64,000 nucleotides of DNA, from NCBI GenBank assembly GCA_949710005.1, contig OX453280.1, positions 21,502,207 to 21,566,206 of the forward strand, read 5' to 3'. This DNA is from Ricordea florida. Lineage: Eukaryota > Cnidaria > Anthozoa > Corallimorpharia > Ricordeidae. Position numbers and translations under genes: made by a program. The notes below the pieces were generated by a model. That model did no database searches, had not been told where the DNA came from, and saw nothing but the letters and a program-made list of their open reading frames with translations. Positions 31,715 to 42,386 of the stretch are shown here, one piece after another (positions within the stretch are counted from its first letter, which is position 1; each line of letters opens with the position of its first letter).

Positions 31715-32090
31715 TAAAAACAACCCAGCCAAACTGTCACAATCTGGATTTTAATGCTCATCTTGTGTGACCATGTGGTCGACTGAAATCACAAGCATAA
31801 CGTACACCATATGACTAAGCTTACTAGTAATGTCCCAAAAACTATCAAACTTACAATCTATTGAACAGAACAAAGTAGCTATAATAACAACCAGTCTGGT
31901 GTAAAGAAAACTGAAAATTCGTACATACCAACGTTCCCGGTATAATTCACACCACAGAATATCTTGATCGTGCTTACTCAACTCGCGAGGTCTCTACTGA
32001 ACTAAGTGGTGTCATGTTCGTGAACCTTGTACTTAACCGCTTAATAATTAACTGGGTGCGTACCGCGTGGCTTGCACGCCAGCGGTAACA
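31715..32090 (-). repeat. 3' LTR of the BEL/Pao element
   Basis: 376 bp. In element orientation it starts TGTTACCGCTGGCG and ends GGCTGGGTTGTTTTTA. It matches the copy at 39214-39589 except for about two substitutions (one near 31789, one near 32010). Confidence 0.9.
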
Positions 32091-32227
32091 TGGCTCCCCT
32101 AAATTGCAACGTCAATTTATATCTAAATCTTTTCTTAATTTGATCAATTTGGTTCAACTGAAACTTTATAAAAAACTAGAATCTGACTTATGGAAAGGTT
32201 TAACTATTTCTAAACTTGTTTCTACAT

Positions 32228-35200
32228 TTAATGTCCTTGACTTAAACTTGAAGGCTCCTCGGTGGGGATTCCCGGTCTCACATTTGTCTGGTTCGGAAGG
32301 AGAAGCACAAGCTTATGGATAGGTCGCTCTAAAACCGACATTGGTTTTACTCTCTTTCCACCATTCGTCAGGTGGGCGTCACCGACTGTCAGTTTAACGC
32401 GACGGACTAGGCCGTCCGCGTCTTGGTAGGTCTCCTCCACACGGCCCAACTTCCATTGGTTTCGTGGAGTGTCTTCCTCTTTGATTAACACGACATCACC
32501 CCTGCCTATGTTTCGCTTCCTTGCTGCCCACTTACTCCTCTCCTGCAGGGAATGAAGGAACTCTTTCCTCCAACGAACCCAGAATTCGTTAGTCAAATGT
32601 TGTACTCTTCTCCACTGTTTCCTGGAGTATAGATCTGGTGTCTGGAAAACACCAGGTGGGGGTAGGACAACCTTGGACTTTTGGGTGAGTAGATGGTTCG
32701 GAGTCAACGGCTCTAGTGAATCTGGAGAAGTGGTGTTGTCAGTTGTGAGTGGGCGACTATTCACGACTGCCTCTGCTTCGCATATCAATGTATGAAGAGC
32801 TTCGTCGTTCAACTGAGTTCCGTTTTTCTCTAGAAGAGCTGAGAGGACACTACGTACGGTCTTAATTTGCCTCTCCCAGACACCTCCCATGTGGCTTGCG
32901 GAGGGTACGTTAAACTTCATTTCTATCCAGTCGCAATTCATCTTGAGTACTTCATTCTTCACCTTGTTTTCATCTATTTCAGAGAGGGCTTCGCGGAGCT
33001 CACGCCTTGCGCCAATGAAGTTGGTCCCTCGATCGCTGCGGAGCTGGCGGACGGGCCCGCGTCTGCAGACGAAGCGGCGTAGGGCGTTCAGAAATGAGTC
33101 GGTTTCCAATGTATGGGCAACTTCTAAGTGGATAGCCCTTGAAGTCATACAAGTAAACAAGACCCCATACCGTTTTACTTCTTTTCGTCCCTGCTTGATG
33201 AGCCACGGCCCAAAGTAATCCACTCCACAATATGCGAAGGGGGGAGCAGGTTCAAGGCGGTCTATAGGAAGGTCAGCCATCCTTTGCACTTGTGTGGTTG
33301 CACGAAGTCTTTGGCAGGTGACGCAATTCCTGATGTATTCTGCGACAGCCGCACTGCACCCTACGATCCAGTATCCTGATGAACGAATCTCGTTAAGTGT
33401 GAAACCTCTACCTTGATGTTCAGTCTTCTCATGAAAGTGCTTGATTATTAGCCTTGTAACGTGTCCGCTCTTGGGAAGGATGATCGGGTGTTTTACTTCT
33501 AAAGAAATACTTGCTTGTCTGATTCGTCCTCCTACTCTGAGTATACCACTTTCATCAAGGAAAGGATCAAGGCGGTAGAGAGGGCTTGTCTTCTTCACTC
33601 TGACCGTCTGTTGTCTCTCCTCTTCTCTGTCTCTCTCCTTCTTATTTGCGTTACGAGACTGAAGCAGCGTAATTTCATAAGGGAAGGCTCTCTCCTGTAC
33701 AGCCTTGACAATCTTTCTTTCAGCGTTCTTGACATCTGCTACTGTGATGCTTTCTGAGAACCTCCGGTCTTCACGCTGTGCCTTGCTCGCATTACGCAGA
33801 TGAATTCTGTCTAACAACTTTTGCCGATATTTAAGGCAGAGGGCTAGGGCTTTCTTGGCGCGGAACCAATCGGAGAAGTACACCAGCCTATCAGTAAGTT
33901 CACATTGTTCTTTCGTTGTAGCTGTAAAGGTGGAGACTCTTTTCAACTCCTTATCGTCAGGAGACACAACTGGTGACTTGGTTTGCTTGCTTTCTCGCCA
34001 GTCTTGACAAGGCTTCCATAGGAAGGTAGGGCCGTTTATCCACCTCGAGCCTTTGGTTAGGTCTTTCGCGTCAAGGCCACGGGAAGCATCATCAGCCGGA
34101 TTGTTCTTGGTTGCCACATGTAGCCACTGACTTGGATCACTATGTTCTCTGATTTCCTGAACACGATTAGCCACAAAGGTGTGGAAACGGCGGGCGTCGT
34201 TGTTTATGTATCCCAACACTACTTCGCTATCGATCCAGAAATACTCCTTGTAATCCTCGTATTCCAATTCACGTTGAAGCACTCGACTAACTCTCACGGA
34301 CACAAGGGCTGCTGTCAGTTCTAGGCGTGGTATCGTAATTGGTTTCATGGGCGTAACCCGGGCCTTCCCTAACAGGAACGAGCAGTGGGTTTCTTCGCTC
34401 TCGTTTTCCAATCTCAGGTATGAGCACTGGCCGTACCCTTCTTCGCTGGCATCAGAGAAGTGATGGATTTCGATTCTCTTTACATCTCCAAAGTTGTCTG
34501 GTTTATAGCATCGCTGTATGCTCATTTGCTCCAGTAGGGGAAGGTCTTGTCGCCACCGCTCCCATCTTGCCTTAACTTCATCAGGTATGGGGTCGTCCCA
34601 TTCAACTTTATCTTTACATAACTCTTGAAGTATCTTCTTTCCTTGGAGGAGGAAGGGAGCAGCGAATCCCAGCGGATCGTATATAGAGCTTACTGTGGAT
34701 AATATGCCGCGTCTTGTGAATGGTTTGTCCTTCAGGAGGATCCGAAAATGGAAAACATCGTTCTCCACACACCACTCTACGCCAAGGACTCTTTCAGGTG
34801 GGAGGTCGTCATGGTCTAGGTCAAGATTCTTGATTCCTTTAGCACGGTCTTCGGCTGGAATAGACTCGATTACTTCTTTCCGGTTGGAGATGAATTTATG
34901 AAGGTGAAAACCTCCTTTAGCGCACATTTCCTTGCTTGCTTTGATGAGGGCGATTGCTGCATCAGTTGTCTCAACAGACTTAAGTCCATCGTCGACGTAG
35001 AAATTACGTTTCAAGAAATTTGCAGCTTCAGGTCCAAAGTCGTGCTCATTGTCCTTTGCGGTCGCCTTTAGAGCCAGATTTGCGCACCCTGGAGAGGATC
35101 CAGCCCCAAAGAGATGTATCTTCATTCTATATTCTTGGGGTTCATGGTTCGTATTACCATTCTCCCACCAAAGGAAGCGTAGGTAGTCACGATGCTCTTC

Positions 35201-37234
35201 ATTCACTCCAACCTGAAGGAACATCCCTTCAATATCGCATGCAAACGCAATGGGTTCTTGGCGGAAGCGGCACAGTACACCGACCAAGGAGTTCGTCATA
35301 TCGGGTCCCTGGAGAAGATTCTTGTTTAGGGAGCAGCCCTGGAACTCTGCGGAGCAATCGAAAACGACTCTAATTTTCTCCATTTTTTTCGGGTGGTAAA
35401 CACCATAGTGTGGAATGTACCATGCCATTTCGTTCTTCTCTAAAGCTTTCTCTGCATATCCCTTCTTGATGGTGTCATTCATAAAGGTCACGTAATCTTC
35501 CTTGAACTTGGGGTTCCGCTCAAACTTCCGCTTTAACTGTTGGAGACGGTTCTCGGCAAGCTTCCTGTTCGATGGTAGCTTGACCACATCACTACGAAAC
35601 GGCAGTGGCATCTCATAGTGACCATCTTGAGTCTGGTGGATTCCATCTTGTAGTTTCTTGAGGAAGCGTCTGTCTTCCACTGACATGGCCCTTTCGAGTG
35701 GCTGCTTCTCGAAGAAATCACGCTCAAACATCTTTCCCACCGCATTGGGTGTCATAATTTCCTTGTGATGCATGGGGACGACGAATCCAATAGTAGAGGG
35801 CTCATCCGAACCAATCTCTTTGGTCACGATGCGGTTGCAGCTGATCCGAACAGTGCTACGACTGGTCATGTCTTGTGGTAGAATAGCGCCTATCACTCCC
35901 CAACCAAGTGCTGTACGTATCGCGTATGGGTCTGTTGCTCTTCCTGGAACAACGTCTCGCGGTTTAATGGCTTGCGTACAGTTGTTACCGATAAGAATGC
36001 CAATATGCAGATCGTCTCGGTAGGGAGGTATCTTGCTTGCTATAGCACGGAGGTGCTTCCATTTCCGAGCAGTTTCTTGTCGGGGAATTTGTTCCCTTTG
36101 GGCAGGAATCCGTTTCCGAGTGTAGCACTTTGGGAGTTCGATCTCTACTTGCGAGTCATGGCGTGATACTGTTAAACCAGTGATCTTCTGTGTTTGTATC
36201 TTATCCACAGTGTGCATTGTACCAAGCTCCAGCGTTATGTCAGGACCTTCAACTCCAAGTCTTGCACAGGTGTCTTCAGTAACAAAACAAGTGTCACTCT
36301 GGTCATCCAAGACTGCGTAAACTTCGACTGTCTTTCCGGGGTCTCCTTGGTGATATAACCACACTGGCACGATGAGGGAACTTGTGGCCGTCCCAGAATC
36401 GTTCATTTGGCAAACGCTAACACAGCTGTTGGTTGCTCTACACTCTTCTTCCTTTTCAACTTGTTGTCCACCCCTTGGCGATTTCGGACTGTCCAAGTGT
36501 AGTACGGTCGCATGTGGTTTGTTGCATATCTTGCATCTCTTGCCCATTTTGCACTGTCGAATCATGTGTTGCCTTCCCAAGCAGGAGAAGCATAGGCCCT
36601 TTGACTTGGCGAATTCTTTCCTATCTATAACACTCTTCCTCAGGAACTCCCGACAATTCTCTAAGTGGTGCTGCTCACGACACAGAAGACACACCTTGTT
36701 TTGCGTGGGTGGACTTTCCGAACTCTGTTCGCTGTTCGTGCTTGCCACCAGGGTGGTTCCACGATTTCCTTTCGTATAAGATTTGCCTTCCTTGTTTGAC
36801 CATCTTTCTTCTTTTCCAGTACCCTTCTGAATCGTCCTTCTAGTTGCGGTTAGTGCTTCATGTGAGAAGACAGGATGTGTCGCATCTGAAGCGGCGTCTT
36901 GAATGAACTCCACAAGGTCATCAAAGGTATAGTCACCCTTTCGAGCTTCAACTCTCTTCGCGTTTTCTCGCCACTTATTAGTATAATAATTAGGAAGACG
37001 GGCTGCGAGCTCCCGGATGGTAGAGAAGCTGTCAAACTCTCTTAGATATCGAACGGTTTTCATCGTCTCCTGGGTCATGACGAGAAAATCACTGAACTCC
37101 TGGAGGTCGCTACTTGTGTTACAGATCGGCCACACCTTGAGTTTTTCTCTGTACGCCTCGTAGATCTTGAATGAGTTTCCAAACCGCTCGTCTAATACCT
37201 TCCTCGCTCTTCCGTATGCATCGCTGCTTTGCAT
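32228..37234 (-). CDS. pol: BEL/Pao polyprotein: zinc knuckles, protease, RT, RNase H, integrase
   Basis: 1,668 residues uninterrupted. In order: a gag C-terminal region; three Cys/His clusters (residues 182-246, including CFSCLGRQHMIRQC); an aspartic protease core (VLDDQSD, about 309-314, slightly altered from the usual D-G-S-T type); reverse transcriptase (about 600-780) with YVDD at 746-749; RNase H (HHFSDAS near 925); an integrase zinc-binding region (about 1249-1307); and an rve core with Asp1339, Asp1401 and Glu1454. The C-terminal tail is of the DUF5641 type. All key RT and integrase residues are present. The start at 37234 is only the first Met after an upstream stop; the real polyprotein would begin in gag. 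Confidence 0.95.
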   Translation of the reverse strand: MQSSDAYGRARKVLDERFGNSFKIYEAYREKLKVWPICNTSSDLQEFSDFLVMTQETMKTVRYLREFDSFSTIRELAARLPNYYTNKWRENAKRVEARKGDYTFDDLVEFIQDAASDATHPVFSHEALTATRRTIQKGTGKEERWSNKEGKSYTKGNRGTTLVASTNSEQSSESPPTQNKVCLLCREQHHLENCREFLRKSVIDRKEFAKSKGLCFSCLGRQHMIRQCKMGKRCKICNKPHATVLHLDSPKSPRGGQQVEKEEECRATNSCVSVCQMNDSGTATSSLIVPVWLYHQGDPGKTVEVYAVLDDQSDTCFVTEDTCARLGVEGPDITLELGTMHTVDKIQTQKITGLTVSRHDSQVEIELPKCYTRKRIPAQREQIPRQETARKWKHLRAIASKIPPYRDDLHIGILIGNNCTQAIKPRDVVPGRATDPYAIRTALGWGVIGAILPQDMTSRSTVRISCNRIVTKEIGSDEPSTIGFVVPMHHKEIMTPNAVGKMFERDFFEKQPLERAMSVEDRRFLKKLQDGIHQTQDGHYEMPLPFRSDVVKLPSNRKLAENRLQQLKRKFERNPKFKEDYVTFMNDTIKKGYAEKALEKNEMAWYIPHYGVYHPKKMEKIRVVFDCSAEFQGCSLNKNLLQGPDMTNSLVGVLCRFRQEPIAFACDIEGMFLQVGVNEEHRDYLRFLWWENGNTNHEPQEYRMKIHLFGAGSSPGCANLALKATAKDNEHDFGPEAANFLKRNFYVDDGLKSVETTDAAIALIKASKEMCAKGGFHLHKFISNRKEVIESIPAEDRAKGIKNLDLDHDDLPPERVLGVEWCVENDVFHFRILLKDKPFTRRGILSTVSSIYDPLGFAAPFLLQGKKILQELCKDKVEWDDPIPDEVKARWERWRQDLPLLEQMSIQRCYKPDNFGDVKRIEIHHFSDASEEGYGQCSYLRLENESEETHCSFLLGKARVTPMKPITIPRLELTAALVSVRVSRVLQRELEYEDYKEYFWIDSEVVLGYINNDARRFHTFVANRVQEIREHSDPSQWLHVATKNNPADDASRGLDAKDLTKGSRWINGPTFLWKPCQDWRESKQTKSPVVSPDDKELKRVSTFTATTKEQCELTDRLVYFSDWFRAKKALALCLKYRQKLLDRIHLRNASKAQREDRRFSESITVADVKNAERKIVKAVQERAFPYEITLLQSRNANKKERDREEERQQTVRVKKTSPLYRLDPFLDESGILRVGGRIRQASISLEVKHPIILPKSGHVTRLIIKHFHEKTEHQGRGFTLNEIRSSGYWIVGCSAAVAEYIRNCVTCQRLRATTQVQRMADLPIDRLEPAPPFAYCGVDYFGPWLIKQGRKEVKRYGVLFTCMTSRAIHLEVAHTLETDSFLNALRRFVCRRGPVRQLRSDRGTNFIGARRELREALSEIDENKVKNEVLKMNCDWIEMKFNVPSASHMGGVWERQIKTVRSVLSALLEKNGTQLNDEALHTLICEAEAVVNSRPLTTDNTTSPDSLEPLTPNHLLTQKSKVVLPPPGVFQTPDLYSRKQWRRVQHLTNEFWVRWRKEFLHSLQERSKWAARKRNIGRGDVVLIKEEDTPRNQWKLGRVEETYQDADGLVRRVKLTVGDAHLTNGGKRVKPMSVLERPIHKLVLLLPNQTNVRPGIPTEEPSSLSQGH

Positions 37235-37977
37235 GACTAACTACTAAAGCTTCATGTCCAATTTGCTTCGCTTCGGCCGCGTCGAGCTCTCGCTGAAGTT
37301 TTTCCTGTTCCTCTTGGCGTCGCGCTTCTCTTTCTTCGCAAAGCAAACTTTTGCCTGTCCAAATCCTGTTGGAATTTTATCTCTTTTATTTTCCCTTTCA
37401 GTGCCTCCAGGTCAGCGGTTTCTCTTCCAGATGTCACTGAAGCCCGAGATACCTTAGAGCGATTTGAGCGATAAGACCTTTGGGACAACATTTCCGATCT
37501 TTCCTGCTCAAGGTCCCTAATTCGTAGTTTGACGTCGGCGAGACAGTCAAGAAAGGACTTGCTAATTGATCGGAAATACTCCATGTCATCCTTGTCATTC
37601 TCATCGAGAGCTAACAAAACATCGATTACCTTTTCGTGACACGTCTTCAGGTAGTCCATGTCCATTTGTAAGCCATCCCTTCCAGACATGAGAGCGGTTA
37701 AATCACGCGGTGACTCTATCAGCAATCGATCCACGGACGTTATTCTTTCATTCACGGCAGATCCTGCGCGGCGGGATTTCTTTCGTGCAATGGTCAGATC
37801 GAATTCAAGGCCCTTCTCTGTGCGGCGCCGTTGCCTACACGTGGATAGCTCGGATGAATTCGGATTTTCTTTTTGAGAAACGATGTTTTCCTCAAACCCT
37901 TCACTAACTCTTTCGTTTTCGAATACCTGGCGATGATCATCTAAAGTTTCTAGTTCCTTAGAAGTTTTTTCAGACAT
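37235..37977 (-). pseudogene. gag: BEL/Pao gag N-terminal region, frameshifted and probably deleted
   Basis: An ATG at 37977 opens a 241-residue frame ending at 37252. It contains a helical region with ESPRDLTALMSGRDGL and a charged coiled coil (IKEIKFQQDLDRQKFAL). Around 37340 the coiled-coil coding continues in a different frame (CEEREARRQEEQEKLQREL), so a frameshift is likely. That frame in turn meets the pol frame (SSDAYGRARKVLDERFG) at about 37230 with no room for the usual middle of a BEL gag, so an internal deletion is also inferred. Capsid assembly from this copy is therefore unlikely. Confidence 0.65.
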
Positions 37978-38038
37978 TATGAATGAATCGTTTGATTGTC
38001 TTATCCTTGCAACTTCCGGTGATCTGAATACCTTCGTT

Positions 38039-38039
<1 letters not shown>

Positions 38040-38070
<31 letters not shown>

Positions 38071-38606
38071 CACAAACTACAAATTTATTTGCCTTTTATG
38101 AAAATTTTAGCGTTACAAAAATGACAAGTTCAATTCATCTTTTAACTGAGAAGAAATCCTCCTGGTCCTCGCATCTCACCTCCCCTGAAAATATTACAAC
38201 GTAGTTGACCAACTCCGGAAGTGTTCGAGTGTGCAACATTAGTTTACGCGGCAATAATGCTTTAAAAGTACATTAGACTTAACGAAACCTAGATGTGCAA
38301 TTATGGCACAGTACTGTAAATGTTTTTCAAATAAGGCCTACTTAAACAAATTAAATCAAAACAAAGAAGCTTTCGTCCCTTTAAAAGCCTTTTGTCCATG
38401 GTATGCTGATACTGTTCACATGAACCCCAGAAATGGCAGGTTTCCTTCTTTTTGCTTCAAAATATGCCCTCAAACGCTTCCGACTTTTGACCCTCTTGGA
38501 CAACAGCAACTGGGACAAATGGGTGCTTTGTGTTCATCAAATAGTTATGAGCCCGCTGCATTCCCTTCCTCTTTTCGTCAACACTTGCCTCCTTTCCAAT
38601 CCAAAC
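38040..38606 (-). pseudogene. Captured 3' end of a gelsolin-family mRNA with poly(A)
   Basis: On the minus strand, 38603-38457 encodes 48 residues starting WIGKEASVDEKRKG and ending SEAFEGIF, then TGA. This matches the conserved part of a gelsolin/severin repeat (W-I-G-K, A-S, E-K, then a Y-L helix, then V-x-E-G and F...F), which binds actin and calcium in the parent protein. A ~386 nt 3'UTR follows with AATAAA at 38089-38084, then 31 A residues (38070-38040) 14 nt later. The poly(A) directly abuts the retrotransposon gag leader. No intron or promoter is present. It is a processed cDNA fragment, not a functional gene. Confidence 0.8.
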
Positions 38607-39213
38607 AAAGGCTCGAGGTGGATAAACGGCCCTACCTTCCTATGGAAGCCTTGTCAAGACTGGCGAGAAAGCAAGCAAACCAAGTCACCAGTTGTGTCTC
38701 CTGACGATAAGGAGTTGAAAAGAGTCTCCACCTTTACAGCTACAACGAAAGAACAATGTGAACTTACTGATAGGCTGGTGTACTTCTCCGATTGGTTCCG
38801 CGCCAAGAAAGCCCTAGCCCTCTGCCTTAAATATCGGCAAAAGTTGTTAGACAGAATTCATCTGCGTAATGCGAGCAAGGCACAGCGTGAAGACCGGAGG
38901 TTCTCAGAAAGCATCACAGTAGCAGATGTCAAGAACGCTGAAAGAAAGATTGTCAAGGCTGTACAGGAGAGAGCCTTCCCTTATGAAATTACGCTGCTTC
39001 AGTCTCGTAACGCAAATAAGAAGGAGAGAGACAGAGAAGAGGAGAGACAACAGACGGTCAGAGTGAAGAAGACAAGCCCTCTCTACCGCCTTGATCCTTT
39101 CCTTGATGAAAGTGGTATACTCAGAGTAGGAGGACGAATCAGACAAGCAAGTATTTCTTTAGAAGTAAAACACCCGATCATCCTTCCCAAGAGCGGACAC
39201 GTTACAAGGCTAA
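38607..39213 (+). pseudogene. Inverted duplicate of part of BEL/Pao pol
   Basis: This stretch is the reverse complement of about 33447-34053 of the same element. It reads as pol residues from about RWINGPTFLWK (1064) to HVTRLI (1263) on the plus strand. The sequence match is essentially exact, so it arose at or near the time the element was made. The left junction to the gelsolin segment shares TTTG; the right junction merges with the LTR end at TAATAA. It cannot encode a working enzyme. Confidence 0.9.
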
Positions 39214-39589
39214 TAAAAACAACCCAGCCAAACTGTCACAATCTGGATTTTAATGCTCATCTTGTGTGACCATGTGGTCGACTGAAATTACAAGCATAAC
39301 GTACACCATATGACTAAGCTTACTAGTAATGTCCCAAAAACTATCAAACTTACAATCTATTGAACAGAACAAAGTAGCTATAATAACAACCAGTCTGGTG
39401 TAAAGAAAACTGAAAATTCGTACATACCAACGTTCCCGGTATAATTCACACCACAGAATATCTTGATCGTGCTTACTCAACTCGCGAGGTCTCTACTGAA
39501 CTAAGTGGAGTCATGTTCGTGAACCTTGTACTTAACCGCTTAATAATTAACTGGGTGCGTACCGCGTGGCTTGCACGCCAGCGGTAACA
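39214..39589 (-). repeat. 5' LTR of the BEL/Pao element
   Basis: 376 bp, same orientation as the other LTR. The inner edge joins the inverted pol fragment instead of a tRNA primer-binding site, so the normal leader is gone. Confidence 0.9.
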
Positions 39590-40097
39590 TTTAGAGTTTC
39601 CTTTCTAGTCAATCAAGGAGAACTGGATACAAAGTAAAAGTAACGCCTGTTGGTTTTTGTACGCACAAACGTTACTACTTACAAATAAAAAAAAAAGGAG
39701 AGGCGGCCCCAAAAAATTGAAGACGGGGCGGGTTTTTTTTACTTGGCCTAATACGATCATGTTTAGTATGTGTGAAATATATGCGTCTGTGCTGCATTTA
39801 TTATCCATGTTCCCACACTGTACATAGTATTAGTTTTTCATATTGACTCTATAGTTGTGAATTGTCAGTAGATTGTAAAAAAAAAAAAATAAAAAAAGGA
39901 TTGAGAAAAAATTGTCTTTGATACCAGTCTGTTCGGCTTATTGAGTATACTGTCAAGGGTTAAGGGGTACTTCTCCTGGTACTGGCAGAGATCACGTAAA
40001 ACAAGCCCAGTCAATAAAAAAAAGTTAGTTTACAGACAATGATAAAACAATGCGCTACTGATGTTATTTGTGCCGGTACATGGAGAAGGAGCCGCCT
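39590..40097. other. Non-coding stretch, possibly a 3'UTR
   Basis: AT-rich with A and T runs. If the terminal exon at 40098-40156 is real, part of this would be its 3'UTR on the minus strand. Nothing else is recognised. Confidence 0.3.
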
Positions 40098-40156
40098 TCA
40101 GAGTCTCGTACGGTGGAAGCACAGTATGCCCACCAACACCACTACCAGTCCAAGAA
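40098..40156 (-). CDS. Possible terminal exon encoding a membrane segment
   Basis: A strong acceptor (CTCTTTTTTTAG ending at 40157) is followed in one frame by LGLVVVLVGILCFHRTRL and a TGA at 40100-40098. That is a membrane helix with a short basic cytoplasmic tail, a common last exon of single-pass receptors. A second frame is also open for 40 codons, so the frame is not certain. It might belong with the possible Cys-rich exon at 44290-44645 on the same strand. Confidence 0.3.
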
Positions 40157-40789
40157 CTAAAAAAAGAGAAATAATATGAAAGCTAAATAATCGTAGAAAA
40201 CGGAATGTTACAAAATAATTCATTTAATTCTAGTGCCTCCATTTCTGATTTTGAACTATACCCCTTGAAACATTATTGGGGTTTCTACAGCAACCTAAAT
40301 TGAATATATGACAGAATCGTAGAAACAATCCATGTACATTTCTTTGCATTAAAAACAAAATTATATGTGCGCTGCATTTCGCTATCCAGAATACTTTAAC
40401 AAACACTTTGGCGCGAGAGTTTTAAGCCAGAGATAAAACGTGCCTTACTCAAGTTGGTTTTACCCCTGAACACTTTTAATTTCAGAGACAATCCTTGAGT
40501 TTCAAAATATAGTTCTAAAACAAAAATACCCCTTCCTCTGCCAGAGTGCGATGTTTTAACCTTGAGTCATAAAACCTAGTCTTTTGTCAGTCAAATTCTA
40601 ACATTGAGTCACCTAGGCTATCCACCCTTTTAATTTGGGCAAATTCCTCAAGGAAATCAAATGGTTATAAATCTAAGTTATTTCATTTCCAGAGTAAAAG
40701 GATAAGTCAAAGAGTATTATCAAATTCTAATTTGGCATAGCTGTGACTAGAAATTCCGTCTGAGTTTTAGCGCGAAAACGGAATGTATA

Positions 40790-40910
40790 TTTTTGGGGAG
40801 CAGGGTTGGCGCAGTGGTGAGAGCAATGGGGAGCAGGGTTGGTACAGTGTTGGGGAGTGGTGTGAGATATGGGGAACAGGGTTCGTACAGCGGTGAGAGG
40901 TCACTCGAAG
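40790..40910. repeat. Degenerate GGGGAGCAGGGTTGG tandem repeat
   Basis: Three imperfect units of 33-43 bp begin GGGGA(G/A)CAGGGTT and contain (G/T)CAG(T/C)G-TG. The unit resembles an A-box-like tRNA/SINE segment (GGCGCAGTGGTGAGAGCA). Confidence 0.55.
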
Positions 40911-41078
40911 ATGCCATAATTCTATTCCTTTCAGTGAAGATACAAATTCTCTTTGAGTGTGGAAATGTTTCACGAGTGTGCGTAACAGACAGAAGCAACT
41001 TTGAATTCCCTCCACTCCAACAGTGATTTGTCCTTGGTTCGCAACTGCAGTGATCACTCCATTAATGCCAATCATCAT

Positions 41079-42386
41079 ACCAGGGTGCTTTACTATGAGT
41101 TGCCGTTCCCGCAAAAATTCAGCCCTTGTTGTTTTTATTAAATGGTGCCCAGTTTTGATAAATGGGGCATGCCTATTATGTAAATGGTGCCCACCTGTGA
41201 TAAATGGTGAATACCTTTTTTGTAAAGGCAGCCTTTATTTTTTGTTAATGATGACTGGAGATTCTAGAAATGGTGAGCTGCCCTATCTGTTTAAATGGTG
41301 GGACTTGTATTCATAAATGATGGTTCATTTTTGGTTAATGCTGCCAATTTGTTTTTTGTAAATGGTGCTTTCCGTAAAATGATGCAGCAGTCTAGCGACT
41401 AGCACAGCTCTAAATGTAGAGAAAATCAGGTAAGTAATCCCTTTGCCACGCTTTCAACATAGCGGACGACCTGGCGAATGTTGCAAGAATTCTGTCAAGG
41501 GCTGCTTAAAGGCTTACTACACACGTAAATTTGTGTGTTTGAGTGATAAAGATCAATCAGAGACTCCTGATGCTGAGGAACAAAGGGACTTGCTGTTGGC
41601 TGGTCTGGGATAAGTGATGATCATGATTACTGTGCCAGAAGAATCCGATGAACTGGAAACGTGTGACTGTCTTATAATTTTTGCTCTTATCTTCCGATGC
41701 TTTAGTCTTCCGTTTCTTAGGCCTCCGCTGATTATTTGTGGCTGCATTTCCGCGACTACCAACACGGCGCCGCTGAGCTGATGGAAATGATGTGGAAATA
41801 GCGATTTCAATTCCTCTTCCATCCTCGAAGACCCATCAAGGGCCAGCAGCTACCGGTGCCGCAATTGAAGAGCTTGGATTACTTTCAACCGTGTTACTAA
41901 CTAAGTAGGCCTTTCAGCAGCCCTTGACAGAATTCTTGCAGCATTCGCCAGGTCGTCCTCGATCCGCCATGTTGAAAACGTGGCGAAGGGATTACTTACC
42001 AGATTTTCTCTACATTTAGAGCTGTGCTAGTCCCTAGACTGCTGCATCCTTTTACGGCAAGCACCATTTACAAAAAACAAATTGGCAACATGAACCAAAA
42101 ATGACCCATCATTTATGAATACAAGTCCCACAATTTGAACAGGTAGGGCAGCCCTCGTAAAAAATAGGCACCGTTTCTAGAATCTCCAGTCATCATTAAC
42201 AAAAAATAAAGGCTGCCCATACAGAAAAGGTATTCACCATTTATCACAGTTGGGACACCATTACCAAAAAACAAAGGCTGCATTTACAAAACAGATAAGC
42301 ACCATTTATCAAAAAATGGGCACCATTTAAAAAAAAAATAAGGGCTGAATTTTGGCGGGAACGGCACCTCATACTACACCGGATTG
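41079..42386. mobile_element. Foldback element with ~430 bp inverted arms
   Basis: The left arm (about 41079-41510) and right arm (about 41905-42386) are inverted copies. They share the TTGCCGTTCCCGC end, a series of TAAATGGTG units, GAGCTGTGCTAG, and a GGTAAGTAATCCC segment that would be a splice donor in either direction. The central ~390 bp is unique and encodes no recognised protein. The long arms with internal minirepeats resemble foldback (FB-like) elements. Confidence 0.75.

Larger units (their letters stand above)
31715..39589 (-). mobile_element. BEL/Pao LTR retrotransposon with a chimeric 5' half
   Basis: Read on the minus strand the order is: 5' LTR (39589-39214), inverted pol fragment (39213-38607), host mRNA 3' end with poly(A) (38606-38040), gag remnant, pol, purine-rich tract near 32091-32100, 3' LTR (32090-31715). 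The LTRs are both 376 bp in the same orientation and differ at only about two positions by eye, so insertion is recent. No flanking target duplication was found. The primer-binding site and leader are missing. Intact pol with lost leader and damaged gag suggests a copy made once by error-prone reverse transcription and unable to move alone. Confidence 0.9.

Noticed and set aside
38433-39269. 278-residue plus-strand ORF
   Set aside because: It is a chance fusion of antisense gelsolin cDNA, the inverted pol fragment and LTR sequence, not a gene.
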